Shown here piece after piece: positions 12,754-20,479 of a DNA stretch of 22,972 nt. A model generated the notes under the pieces. It saw only the letters and a program-made list of their open reading frames with translations. It ran no database searches and had not been told where the DNA came from. The position numbers were made by a program, and so were the translations under genes. Each line of letters begins with the position of its first letter. The first letter of the stretch is position 1. The stretch is from DASQUK01 sp035697145. Lineage in GTDB: Bacteria > Actinomycetota > Acidimicrobiia > Acidimicrobiales > VFJN01. The stretch is from assembly GCA_035697145.1 (NCBI GenBank), contig DASSDL010000016.1, positions 1 to 22,972 on the forward strand, given 5' to 3'.

Positions 12754-14801
12754 GCGACGCCGCCGTTCCGCCGCCCGAGGTCGAGGCCCTGGTCGAGCGC
12801 TCACATGCGCTCGGATCCGACCCGCGGGTGACGAACTACGGCGGGGGCAACACGTCGTGCAAGGCCACGGTGAGCGATCCCGTCACGGGCGAGCCGTGCG
12901 AGGTGCTCTACGTGAAGGGCTCGGGTGGCGACCTCGGCACCCTGCACCCGGACGGTCTGGCCACGCTGCGGCTCGATCGCGTGCGGGCCCTGCGGGGCGT
13001 GTATCGGGGCGTCGACCACGAGGACGAGATGGTGGCGGCGTTCGACCATTGCCGCTGGGGGACCGGTGGCGCGGCGCCGTCGATCGACACCGCCATGCAC
13101 GCGTTGGTGGACGCCCGCCACGTCGATCATCTGCACCCCGACGCGGTGATCGCCTTGGCGGCCGCCGTCGACGGTGAGGCATTGACCAAGGAGTGCTTCG
13201 GTCGCGAGCTGGCCTGGGTGCCGTGGCGCCGACCCGGATTCGAGCTGGGACTGCAGATCGCGTCGCTGGCGGCCGACAACCCGGGCCTGCGGGGCGTAGT
13301 CCTAGGCGGCCACGGGCTGACGACCTGGGCCGACACGTCCGATGCCTGCCAGGCGATCTCGCTCGACGTGATCCGCCGGGCCGAGCGGTTCATCGCCGAG
13401 CGGGGCCGGCCCGATCCGCTCGGCGCGGTGCGCGCCGGGTTCGAGCCGTTGCCGGCGGACCAACGACGGCGGCTGGCCGGGGAGCTGGCGCCCCACGTCC
13501 GGGGCCTGTGCTCCACCGACCGCCGCGTGGTCGGGCGGCTCACCGACAGCGAGCTGGTGCTCGACTTCCTGGGCCGCGAGGCGGTCGGCCGATTGGCACC
13601 ACTGGGCACGTCGTGCCCCGACCACTTCATCCGCACCAAGGTGCGTCCTCTGCTGCTCGACCTGCCGCCGACGGCGCCGGTGGACGAGCTCGTGACCCGG
13701 CTGCGCGCGCTGCACGCCGCCTACCGCGACGACTACGCGGGCTACTACCGCCGGCACGCACAACCCGACTCGCCGCCCATGCGGGGGGCCGACCCGGTGA
13801 TCGTGCTGGTGCCCGGTGTCGGCATGTTCAGCTTCGGCGCCGACGCGCGTGCCGCCCGGATCGCCGGTGAGTTCTACGTCAACGCCATCAACGTGATGCG
13901 CGGCGCCGAGGCGGTCTCGTCCTACCGGCCCATCGACGAGTCCGAGAAGTTCCGCATCGAGTACTGGGAGCTCGAGGAGGCGAAGCTGCGACGGCTGCCC
14001 CCTCCCAGGCCGCTCGCCGGTCGTGTCGGCTTCGTCACCGGTGCCGCCTCTGGCATCGGCCGCGCCATAGCCGCCCGGCTGGCCGCCGAGGGCGCCGCGG
14101 TGGTGCTCGCCGACCGGGACGCGGCCGGTGCCGCGACCGCGGCGGAGGAGTTGGGTGGCGCCGACGTGGCGGCGGCGATCGAGGTCGACGTGGGCGACGA
14201 GGCCGCGGTGGCGGCGGCCGTCCGTGAGGCGGCGGCGACGTTCGGCGGCGTCGACCTGGTGGTCAACAACGCGGGCCTGTCGATCTCCAAGCCGCTGGCC
14301 GAGACCACGTCGGCCGACTGGGACGTGCAGCACCGGGTGATGGCCCGGGGCTCGTTCCTGGTCAGCCGCGAGGCCGCGAAGGTCATGGCTGCGCAGGGCC
14401 TGCCCGCCGACATCGTGTACGTCGTGTCCAAGAACGCCGTGGTCGCCGGCAAGGGCAACGTGGCCTATGGCGCGGCCAAGGCCGACCAGGCCCACCAGGT
14501 GCGCCTGCTGGCGACAGAGCTGGGCCCCGTCGGCGTGCGCGTGAACGGGGTCAATCCCGATGGGGTCGTCCGCGGCTCCGGCATCTTCGAGGGAGCATGG
14601 GGCGAGGAGCGCGCCAAGGTCTACGGGGTGCCGCCCGAGGATCTCGGCAAGTTCTACGCCGGGCGCACCGTGCTCGGTCACGAGGTGCTGCCGGCGCACG
14701 TGGCGGACGCCGTCTTCGCCCTGTGCTCCGGCGACCTGGCGCTGACGACGGGGACGATCCTGCCGGTGGACAGCGGGGTGCCGATGGCGTTCCTTAGGTG
14801 A
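12750..14801 (+). CDS. rhaD: Bifunctional rhamnulose-1-phosphate aldolase / lactaldehyde dehydrogenase
   Basis: A 683-residue fusion (also named rhaEW). Residues 1-400 are a class II aldolase domain: NYGGGNTSCK near 29-38, metal ligands His127 and His129 in HLHPDAV and His188 in GGHGL. It would split L-rhamnulose-1-phosphate into DHAP and L-lactaldehyde. Residues 420-683 are an SDR domain with TGAASGIG (430-437), NNAG (506-509), Ser560, Tyr573 and Lys577. In characterised fusions from other bacteria this half oxidises L-lactaldehyde to L-lactate with NAD. The ATG at 12750 overlaps the rhaM stop; a longer frame upstream is a shadow of rhaM. Domain order and length fit the rhamnulose-phosphate aldolase/alcohol dehydrogenase family. 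Downstream lldD supports lactate as the product. Confidence 0.92.
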   Translation: MSDAAVPPPEVEALVERSHALGSDPRVTNYGGGNTSCKATVSDPVTGEPCEVLYVKGSGGDLGTLHPDGLATLRLDRVRALRGVYRGVDHEDEMVAAFDHCRWGTGGAAPSIDTAMHALVDARHVDHLHPDAVIALAAAVDGEALTKECFGRELAWVPWRRPGFELGLQIASLAADNPGLRGVVLGGHGLTTWADTSDACQAISLDVIRRAERFIAERGRPDPLGAVRAGFEPLPADQRRRLAGELAPHVRGLCSTDRRVVGRLTDSELVLDFLGREAVGRLAPLGTSCPDHFIRTKVRPLLLDLPPTAPVDELVTRLRALHAAYRDDYAGYYRRHAQPDSPPMRGADPVIVLVPGVGMFSFGADARAARIAGEFYVNAINVMRGAEAVSSYRPIDESEKFRIEYWELEEAKLRRLPPPRPLAGRVGFVTGAASGIGRAIAARLAAEGAAVVLADRDAAGAATAAEELGGADVAAAIEVDVGDEAAVAAAVREAAATFGGVDLVVNNAGLSISKPLAETTSADWDVQHRVMARGSFLVSREAAKVMAAQGLPADIVYVVSKNAVVAGKGNVAYGAAKADQAHQVRLLATELGPVGVRVNGVNPDGVVRGSGIFEGAWGEERAKVYGVPPEDLGKFYAGRTVLGHEVLPAHVADAVFALCSGDLALTTGTILPVDSGVPMAFLR

Positions 14802-14826
14802 TGGCACGCGCAGAGAGGAGATGGCG

Positions 14827-16122
14827 ATGGTGATCGACCGCAGCCGCATCGAGGATGAGAACCAGATCCGCCTGTCGTGGCACGAGTCCGACCTGGCGCA
14901 CGCCCTCGACGTCGTGGCTCGGTCCGGTGTCGACGGTGAGGCGGTGATCACGGAGGTGGCCCGGTTCAGTGCCGCGGCACCGTCCTGGGCGGTGGGAACG
15001 GGCGGCACCCGCTTCGGCCGCTTCCCCGGCGGGGGTGAGCCACGGGACACCTACGAGAAGATCGACGACATCGCGGTCCTCAACGCGCTCACCGGCGCCA
15101 ATCGCACCGTCAGCCTCCACGTGCCGTGGGACGACCCGGGGCTGGGCGCCGGCGCCGCCGCCCTGCGGCGCCACGCCGAGGAGTTGGGCATCGGCTTCGA
15201 CGCCATGAACTCCAACACGTTCCAGGACAATCCCTCGACCACCGACGACGGGCGTGTGTCCTACAAGTTCGGCAGCCTGGCCAACGTCGACGAGCTGGTG
15301 CGGCGGGCGGCCATCGAGCACAACCACTACGTGATCGACCTTGGCGTCGAGCTGGGGTCGCGGGCCTTGACGGTCTGGCTGGGCGACGGCATGAACCACC
15401 CCGGCCAGGCCAGCTTCCGGAGCCAGTTCGAGCGGGTGGTGGCGGGGCTCGGGGAGATCTACGGCCACGTGCCCGAAGACTGGGAGATGTTCACCGAGCA
15501 CAAGCCCTACGAGCCGGCGTTCTACTCGTCGGTCAACAACGACTGGGGCACGTCGCTGCTCCTGGCGCAGGGCACCGGTGATCGGGTCAAGTGCCTGGTC
15601 GACCTCGGCCACCACCTGCCCAACACCAACATCGAGCAGGTGGTGTCGCGGCTGGCCATGGTGGGCCGGCTAGGCGGGTTCCACTTCAACGACTCCAAGT
15701 ACGGCGACGACGACCTCACCGTCGGCTCGATCACACCGTTCCAGCTCTTCCTCATCATCGGCGAGCTGTTGGAGGCCGGTGGTGGGCACATGCCCGCGGC
15801 CGCGTACATGATCGACGAGAGCCACAACCTGAAGGACCCGCTCGAGGACCTCATCCAGGCCACCGACGCCCTCCAGCTGGCGCTGGCGCAGGCCCTGTGC
15901 GTCAACCGCGCCGACCTGGCCGATGCCCAGCGGGCCAACGATGCGGCCCGGGCGTCCGAGGTGCTGCACCGGGGGTTCCGCACCGACGTGCGGCCGCTGG
16001 TAGCCGAGGCCCGGCGCCGCAACGGCGCCGCGCTGGACCCGCTGGCCACCTTCCGGGCGATCGGGTACCGGGTCGCGGTGACGGCGACCCGGGGTGCCGA
16101 CTCGGTGGCGACGGGGTTGTAG
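14827..16122 (+). CDS. rhaI: L-rhamnose isomerase (RhaI type)
   Basis: A 431-residue TIM-barrel, metal-dependent ketol isomerase converting L-rhamnose to L-rhamnulose. Likely Mn ligand regions are visible: FTEHKPYEP (Glu), CLVDLGHH (Asp), GGFHFNDSKYGDDD (His and Asp residues) and YMIDESHN (Asp). FDAMNSNTFQD and HVPWDDPG are typical of the RhaI branch (Pseudomonas stutzeri-like) rather than the E. coli RhaA branch. The ATG at 14827 was chosen because GAGAGGAG (14813-14820) lies 6 bases before it; the ATG at 14821 abuts that site and is too close. The gene follows rhaD by 25 bases and is followed after 4 bases by the kinase. Confidence 0.92.
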   Translation: MVIDRSRIEDENQIRLSWHESDLAHALDVVARSGVDGEAVITEVARFSAAAPSWAVGTGGTRFGRFPGGGEPRDTYEKIDDIAVLNALTGANRTVSLHVPWDDPGLGAGAAALRRHAEELGIGFDAMNSNTFQDNPSTTDDGRVSYKFGSLANVDELVRRAAIEHNHYVIDLGVELGSRALTVWLGDGMNHPGQASFRSQFERVVAGLGEIYGHVPEDWEMFTEHKPYEPAFYSSVNNDWGTSLLLAQGTGDRVKCLVDLGHHLPNTNIEQVVSRLAMVGRLGGFHFNDSKYGDDDLTVGSITPFQLFLIIGELLEAGGGHMPAAAYMIDESHNLKDPLEDLIQATDALQLALAQALCVNRADLADAQRANDAARASEVLHRGFRTDVRPLVAEARRRNGAALDPLATFRAIGYRVAVTATRGADSVATGL

Positions 16123-16126
16123 CGCC

Positions 16127-17467
16127 ATGATCGACTCGCCCGTTGCGGTCGTGGCCGTCGATTTCGGGGCGTCGTCGATCAGGGTGTGCCGGGTCGAGCT
16201 CGGCGGCGGTGCGCCCGCGCTGTCGGTCGTCCACCGCTACGCGCACGCCCCGGTCGCCGACGCCGGCCGGCACCTGAGGTGGGACTGGCCGCGGCTCGTC
16301 GCCGAGATGGAGAAGGGGCTGGCGGTCGCGCTGGAGGCCGGGCCCGTGGCGTCGATCGGCCTCGACACCTGGGGTGTGGACTACGGGCTCCTCGACGGGC
16401 GCGGCGGGCTCGTGGCGCCACCGGTGTCGTACCGGGACCGCCGCACCGCCGGGTACGAGTCGGTGGTGGACCGGCTCGGCGGCGTCGAGGCGCTCTACGC
16501 GGTCACGGGTGTGCAGCTGCAGCCCTTCAACACCGTCTTCCAGGTGGCGGCGCACGATCGCGACGAGCTGGCCCGAGCCCGGCTTCTGCTCATGCTGCCG
16601 GAGCTGCTGGTGCACCACCTGACCGGCGAGGCCGTCGGGGAGCGCAGCAGCGCCGGCACCACCGGGCTCGTGGACATCCGCACCGGGGAGTGGTCGGCGC
16701 CGCTCGCCGAGGCGGTCGGGCTCGACCGCGCGGTGTTGCCTCCGATCCTGGCCGCCGGGAGCCCGGTGGGCAGCTGGCAGGGCGTGCCGGTGCACCTCGT
16801 GGGCGGGCATGACACGGCATCGGCCGTCGTGGCTATGGGGGCGGACCCGGGTGCCCGCTCGGGGTTCGTCTCCGCAGGCACGTGGTCGATCGTGGGCCGA
16901 GAGCAGCCGGAGGCGGACCTGAGTGCCGCCGCGCGGGCCGCGAACTTCACGAACGAGATCGGGGCCCTGGGGGGCGTGCGCTTCCTGAAGAACCTGGCCG
17001 GCGCGTGGTTGATCGAGCGATGCCGTCCACAGTGGGGCGACCCGTCGATCGCGGACCTGATCGCGGCGGCGGCGACGGTCGGCGGTCCCGACCGGGTGCT
17101 CGACGTGGCCGATCACCGCTTCCTCAACCCCGACGACATGCTGGCGGCGGTCACGGTCGACCTGGGCCTGCCCGCCGATGCGCCGCCGCCGGTGGTGGTC
17201 CGGGGCATCGTCGAGTCGCAGGCGGCCGGCGCCGCGGCCGTGCTCGACCAGCTCGGCGGCGTGACCGACGTGCACGTGTTCGGCGGCGCCCAGTCGGCGC
17301 TGTACCGGCGGCTCCTGTCCGAGCGGACGGGGCTGCCGGTGTGCGCCGGTCCGGTCGAGGCCACCGCCCTCGGCAACGCCCTGGTCCAGGGCATCGCCCT
17401 CGGCGTGTACGACGACCTGGCCGACGCCCGCCGGCACCTGGCGGATCCCCGGGAGCCCGTCCGATGA
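16127..17467 (+). CDS. rhaB: Rhamnulokinase (FGGY family)
   Basis: A 446-residue carbohydrate kinase that phosphorylates L-rhamnulose at C1 with ATP. The N-terminal phosphate loop is VDFGASSIRV (11-20), followed by IGLDTWGVDYGLLD (77-90), whose GxDTWGxD pattern is characteristic of rhamnulokinases. Further landmarks are SYRDRRT, LQPFNTVFQ, GGHDTASAV, SAGTWSIVG and the C-terminal adenine-site region VFGGAQSALYRRLLSERTG. It is slightly shorter than E. coli RhaB (489). The ATG at 16127 lies 4 bases after the rhaI stop; an earlier in-frame start at 16094 would lie inside rhaI. The stop overlaps rhaR as ATGA. With an isomerase and phosphate aldolase present, rhamnulose rather than rhamnose is the likely substrate. 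Confidence 0.92.
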   Translation: MIDSPVAVVAVDFGASSIRVCRVELGGGAPALSVVHRYAHAPVADAGRHLRWDWPRLVAEMEKGLAVALEAGPVASIGLDTWGVDYGLLDGRGGLVAPPVSYRDRRTAGYESVVDRLGGVEALYAVTGVQLQPFNTVFQVAAHDRDELARARLLLMLPELLVHHLTGEAVGERSSAGTTGLVDIRTGEWSAPLAEAVGLDRAVLPPILAAGSPVGSWQGVPVHLVGGHDTASAVVAMGADPGARSGFVSAGTWSIVGREQPEADLSAAARAANFTNEIGALGGVRFLKNLAGAWLIERCRPQWGDPSIADLIAAAATVGGPDRVLDVADHRFLNPDDMLAAVTVDLGLPADAPPPVVVRGIVESQAAGAAAVLDQLGGVTDVHVFGGAQSALYRRLLSERTGLPVCAGPVEATALGNALVQGIALGVYDDLADARRHLADPREPVR

Positions 17468-18210
17468 GCATCGACGCCATCGACCGGCTGCAGCGCATCG
17501 GGGCCCGGATCCAGAGCGACGGACGGGTCAAGGTGGCGGAGCTGGCGGCGGCGTTCGACGTCAGCGAGATGACCATCCGGCGCGATCTCGACATGCTTGC
17601 CGAGCAGGGGGTCGTCCAGCGGATCCGGGGCGGCGCCGTCGCCATCGGTCCCCAGCCGTTCGCGGAGCGGTTCAGCCGCCACGTCCGGGCCAAGGACCGG
17701 ATCGCTTCCAAGCTCGTGCCCCTGGTGGGCGACGGCGGCGCGATCGGGATCGACGCCTCGACCACGCTGCAGCGCCTGTCGGTCCATCTGGGCGACGTGA
17801 GTGATCTCACGGTGGTGACCAACGGGCAAGACACGTTCGCGGCGCTGCAGGACAAGCCGGGGGTGACGGCCCTGCTGACCGGCGGCCAGCTCGACCACCG
17901 GACCGGCAGCCTGGTCGGCCCGCTCGCCACCCGCACGGCGCACGACGTGCTGCTGCGCCGGCTCTTCATGTCTGCCGCCGCCCTGCACCCGGCGCACGGC
18001 ACCTCCGAGGCCACGCTCGAGGATGCCGAGGTCAAGCTGGCGCTGGCCGACGTGGCCGCCGAGGTCGTGGTGGCCGTCGACTCCAGCAAGCTGGGTCAGC
18101 GGGCCCCTGCGCGGGGCCTGGCCCCGGAGCGGGTGCGCGTGCTCGTCACCGAGCTCGACCCCGACGACGGGCGGCTCGACCCCTACCGCGATCGCTGGGA
18201 GCTGCGATGA
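17464..18210 (+). CDS. rhaR: DeoR-family transcriptional regulator of the rhamnose operon
   Basis: A 248-residue regulator. The N-terminal helix-turn-helix spans about residues 22-58 (VKVAELAAAFDVSEMTIRRD, then LAEQGVVQRIRGGA), the standard DeoR signature. The C-terminal sugar-phosphate sensing domain shows GIDASTTLQRL, VVTNG and TGGQLDHRTGSLVGP. It sits inside the operon between kinase and lactate dehydrogenase genes with 4-base overlaps on both sides, so it should be autoregulated. A DeoR-type RhaR also controls the Rhizobium rhamnose operon. The likely effector is a phosphorylated or free pathway intermediate. The palindromes at 7452-7483 are candidate operators; this is inference. Confidence 0.88.
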   Translation: MSIDAIDRLQRIGARIQSDGRVKVAELAAAFDVSEMTIRRDLDMLAEQGVVQRIRGGAVAIGPQPFAERFSRHVRAKDRIASKLVPLVGDGGAIGIDASTTLQRLSVHLGDVSDLTVVTNGQDTFAALQDKPGVTALLTGGQLDHRTGSLVGPLATRTAHDVLLRRLFMSAAALHPAHGTSEATLEDAEVKLALADVAAEVVVAVDSSKLGQRAPARGLAPERVRVLVTELDPDDGRLDPYRDRWELR

Positions 18211-19421
18211 TCGAGACGCTGCGGTCGGTGCTCCGGTTCCGGCGCCTGGAGCGGGATCCCGTCGCCCGCCGGCTGGCGCGGGCGGCGTCCGTCGCCGACC
18301 TCCGGACGATCGCCCAGCGGCGCCTGCCCCGGGGGGTGTTCGGCTACATCGACGGTGGGGCCGAGGACGAGCGCACGATGGCGGCCAACTCGGCGGCCTT
18401 CGCCGCGGTGACGTTCCGGCCCCGGGTGTTGCGGGACGTCGGCGACGTCGACCCCTCGACGACGCTGCTGGGGCGGCCGTTGCCGTTGCCGCTGGTCCTG
18501 GCGCCGACGGGTTTCACCCGCATCGCCGATCCCGACGGCGAGCTGGCCGTGGCCCGGGCGGCGGCGCGGGCCGGCCTGCCGTACACGCTGTCGACCCTGA
18601 GCACCCGCTCGATCGAGGAGGTGGCGGCGGCCAGCCCGGGGCCGAAGTGGTTCCAGGTGTACGTCTGGCGCGACCGCGGCCTGGTGAAGGAGATGATCGG
18701 CCGGGCCGCCACGGCCGGCTACGAGGCGCTGGTGCTCACCGTCGACACGGCGGTGCTGGGGCGGCGGGAGCGGGACGTGCGGCGGGGCTTCTCGCTGCCC
18801 CCCAAGGCGGGGTTGGGCACGCTGGTCGACGGCGCCGCGCACCCGGGCTGGACCTGGCGGTTCCTGCGGTCCGAGCCGATCCGCTTCGCCAACGTGAGCG
18901 AAGCCGGGGGCGTGGGCGACGGCAGCACGGCGGTGACGCTGTCCGAGTACGTCAACACGCAGTTCGATCCCGGCCTGTCGTGGCGCGACGTGGAGTGGTT
19001 GCGCTCGGTCTGGACCGGTCCGCTGGTCATCAAGGGCATCCAGACCGTGGACGACGCCCGGTTGGCCGCGGAGGCAGGCATCGAGGCCATCGCGCTGTCC
19101 AACCACGGCGGCCGCCAGCTCGACTCGGCGCCGGCGCCGCTCGATCTGGTGGCGCCCGTTGCCGACGCCGTGGGCGACCGATTGGAGATCATCTGCGACG
19201 GCGGCGTGCGCCGGGGCAGCGACATCGTCAAGGCGGTGGCACTGGGCGCCAGGGCATGCATGGCCGGCCGCGCCTATCTCTACGGATTGGGTGCCGCTGG
19301 CGAGCGGGGCGTCGACCACGTCCTGGGGCTGCTCGATGCCGATGTCCGCCGCACCATGGCGCTGGTTGGTGCGAGCACGGTCGCCGCGCTCGGACGCGAG
19401 CTCGTGGACCCGCGATCCTGA
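18207..19421 (+). CDS. lldD: FMN-dependent L-lactate dehydrogenase-like alpha-hydroxy-acid oxidase
   Basis: A 404-residue FMN enzyme that oxidises an L-2-hydroxy acid. Visible active-site elements are GYIDGGAEDE (Tyr47), LAPTGFTRI FMN-binding strand, QVYVWRD (Tyr152), LTVDTAVLGRRERD, Lys276 in VIKGI and SNHGGRQLD with His300 and Arg303. The closing ICDGGVRRGSDIVKAVALGA binds the FMN phosphate. The family includes lactate, mandelate and glycolate oxidases, and sequence alone does not decide between them. Lactate is favoured because the gene overlaps rhaR by 4 bases at the end of an operon whose fusion enzyme should yield L-lactate. Electrons would go to the respiratory chain or oxygen. It completes conversion to pyruvate. 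Confidence 0.85.
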   Translation: MIETLRSVLRFRRLERDPVARRLARAASVADLRTIAQRRLPRGVFGYIDGGAEDERTMAANSAAFAAVTFRPRVLRDVGDVDPSTTLLGRPLPLPLVLAPTGFTRIADPDGELAVARAAARAGLPYTLSTLSTRSIEEVAAASPGPKWFQVYVWRDRGLVKEMIGRAATAGYEALVLTVDTAVLGRRERDVRRGFSLPPKAGLGTLVDGAAHPGWTWRFLRSEPIRFANVSEAGGVGDGSTAVTLSEYVNTQFDPGLSWRDVEWLRSVWTGPLVIKGIQTVDDARLAAEAGIEAIALSNHGGRQLDSAPAPLDLVAPVADAVGDRLEIICDGGVRRGSDIVKAVALGARACMAGRAYLYGLGAAGERGVDHVLGLLDADVRRTMALVGASTVAALGRELVDPRS

Positions 19422-19436
19422 GGCGATGAGGATCTG

Positions 19437-19733
19437 GTGCGGGCGATGACCGTGACCCTGTGCGTGCTCCTGTGGGCCCGCGAGGGCCGCGAGGCGGAGC
19501 TCATCGCGTACGAGGACCGGGTCCTGCAGCTGCTTCCCGACCACGGTGGACGAGTCCTGCAGCGGGCGCGTGCGGCCGGCGAACCCGGTCGGCCTCTCGA
19601 GGTGCAGCTCGTCCAGTTCCCGTCGGAGGAGGCGCGCGCCGACTACATGATCGATTGGCGGCGTGCCGCGCTGAGCAGCGAGCGTGACGCCGCCATCGAG
19701 CGGACGGAGGTCCTCCGCGTCGATCTGGTCTGA
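19437..19733 (+). CDS. Small DUF1330-like protein
   Basis: A 98-residue protein of dimeric alpha/beta-barrel character. The pattern TLCVLLWAREGREAELIAYEDRVLQLLPDHGG, with VQLVQFPSEEARADYMID later, resembles DUF1330 and related small ferredoxin-like fold proteins of unknown function. GTG at 19437 has AGG 5 bases upstream; the ATG at 19446 is an alternative giving three fewer residues. It begins 15 bases after lldD and could be the last gene of the rhamnose transcript, but no link to rhamnose is known. The 121 bases after it (19734-19854) hold no gene, and I see no convincing terminator there. Confidence 0.7.
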   Translation: MRAMTVTLCVLLWAREGREAELIAYEDRVLQLLPDHGGRVLQRARAAGEPGRPLEVQLVQFPSEEARADYMIDWRRAALSSERDAAIERTEVLRVDLV

Positions 19734-19854
19734 TCCGCGACCTGCAGGCTCGGTCCCTTGCCCACGCACGTGCCCGAATCGGCGGCTCGGCGAGTCAGGC
19801 AGTCCATGTGGATGGAGCTCCCGATCGGCTGAGGCCAAGGAGAGCCAAGCGCGC

Positions 19855-20385
19855 TCAGAGCCCGTTGAACGGCGCCGCATAGCGGAAGGTGCCGCGCACG
19901 TGGGGATCGTGCGCGGTGAGCGTCCTGACCTGGAAGTAGTCGCCCCAGGCGTCGTCCGGCGGCGCGATGCCGTGGATGTGTGAGGGCTGGAACCCGAAGC
20001 GGGAGTAGTAAGCGGGCTCGCCCAACAGGGCCACCAGCGGCTCGTCGAGCGCATCGGCCGCCCCCAACACGGCATGCATCATTGACTGGCCGATGCCCCG
20101 GTTCTGGTGCTCGGGCAGCACCCCGATCGGCCCCAGCCCGAGCGCCGGCCGATCGACGTCATCGCCGCGGACCCTTCCCCGGCTGCACACCACATGGCCG
20201 ACGACGACCCGGTCGATGACCGCTACCAGGGCGAGCTGAGGAATCGCGGCGCCCGTCGACCGCAGCTCGTCGGCGAGCCTGGCCTCGACCGGCTCGCCAG
20301 GCACCTCGCCGTCGCCCCGAAACGCTTCCGCGTGCACCTCACGGACTGCGCGCTCGTCGCCGACTCGCTCTCGTCGCACGTACAT
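19855..20385 (-). CDS. GNAT-family N-acetyltransferase
   Basis: A 176-residue acetyl-CoA-dependent acyltransferase of the YhbS-like branch. Key features are IRxE-like start VRRERVGDERAVREVHAEAF, the strand VVGHVVCSRGRV, the acetyl-CoA loop LGLGPIGVLPEHQNRGIGQSMM (pattern Q/RxxGxG/A) and the C-terminal GEPAYYSRFGFQ, typical of the group. The substrate is unknown. The ATG at 20385 starts the conserved fold; a longer frame upstream runs antisense across the oxidoreductase gene and was dropped. The gene is divergent from the GMC oxidoreductase with 94 bases between. Confidence 0.88.
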   Translation of the reverse strand: MYVRRERVGDERAVREVHAEAFRGDGEVPGEPVEARLADELRSTGAAIPQLALVAVIDRVVVGHVVCSRGRVRGDDVDRPALGLGPIGVLPEHQNRGIGQSMMHAVLGAADALDEPLVALLGEPAYYSRFGFQPSHIHGIAPPDDAWGDYFQVRTLTAHDPHVRGTFRYAAPFNGL

Positions 20386-20445
20386 GTGCCCATGGTGCGC
20401 CCTCGTAGCCTGCGCGTCGTAGTCGGCCGTGGTTCGAACGGCCAG

Positions 20446-20472
20446 TTGCCGGTGTGGTGCGACGGCTACGTT
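20446..20472 (+). promoter_or_regulatory. Putative leaderless promoter of the GMC oxidoreductase gene
   Basis: TTGCCG (20446-20451) and TACGTT (20467-20472) are separated by 15 bases. The -10 ends 7 bases before the ATG at 20480, and no Shine-Dalgarno is present. The -35 hexamer equals that proposed for the rhamnose operon. Confidence 0.4.
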
Positions 20473-20479
20473 TGCCGCG

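Noticed and set aside
13302..15050. Long antisense open frame of about 580 codons across rhaD
   Set aside because: It is opposite a clearly recognisable gene, is rich in Arg, Gly, His and Val without any family motif, and arises from third-position GC bias.
15902..17437. Long antisense open frame of about 510 codons across rhaI and rhaB
   Set aside because: Same low-complexity shadow composition, and the opposite strand carries a full set of kinase motifs.
18183..20075. Antisense open frame of about 630 codons across lldD, the DUF1330-like gene and part of the GNAT gene
   Set aside because: It spans several well-supported genes and shows no recognisable domain.
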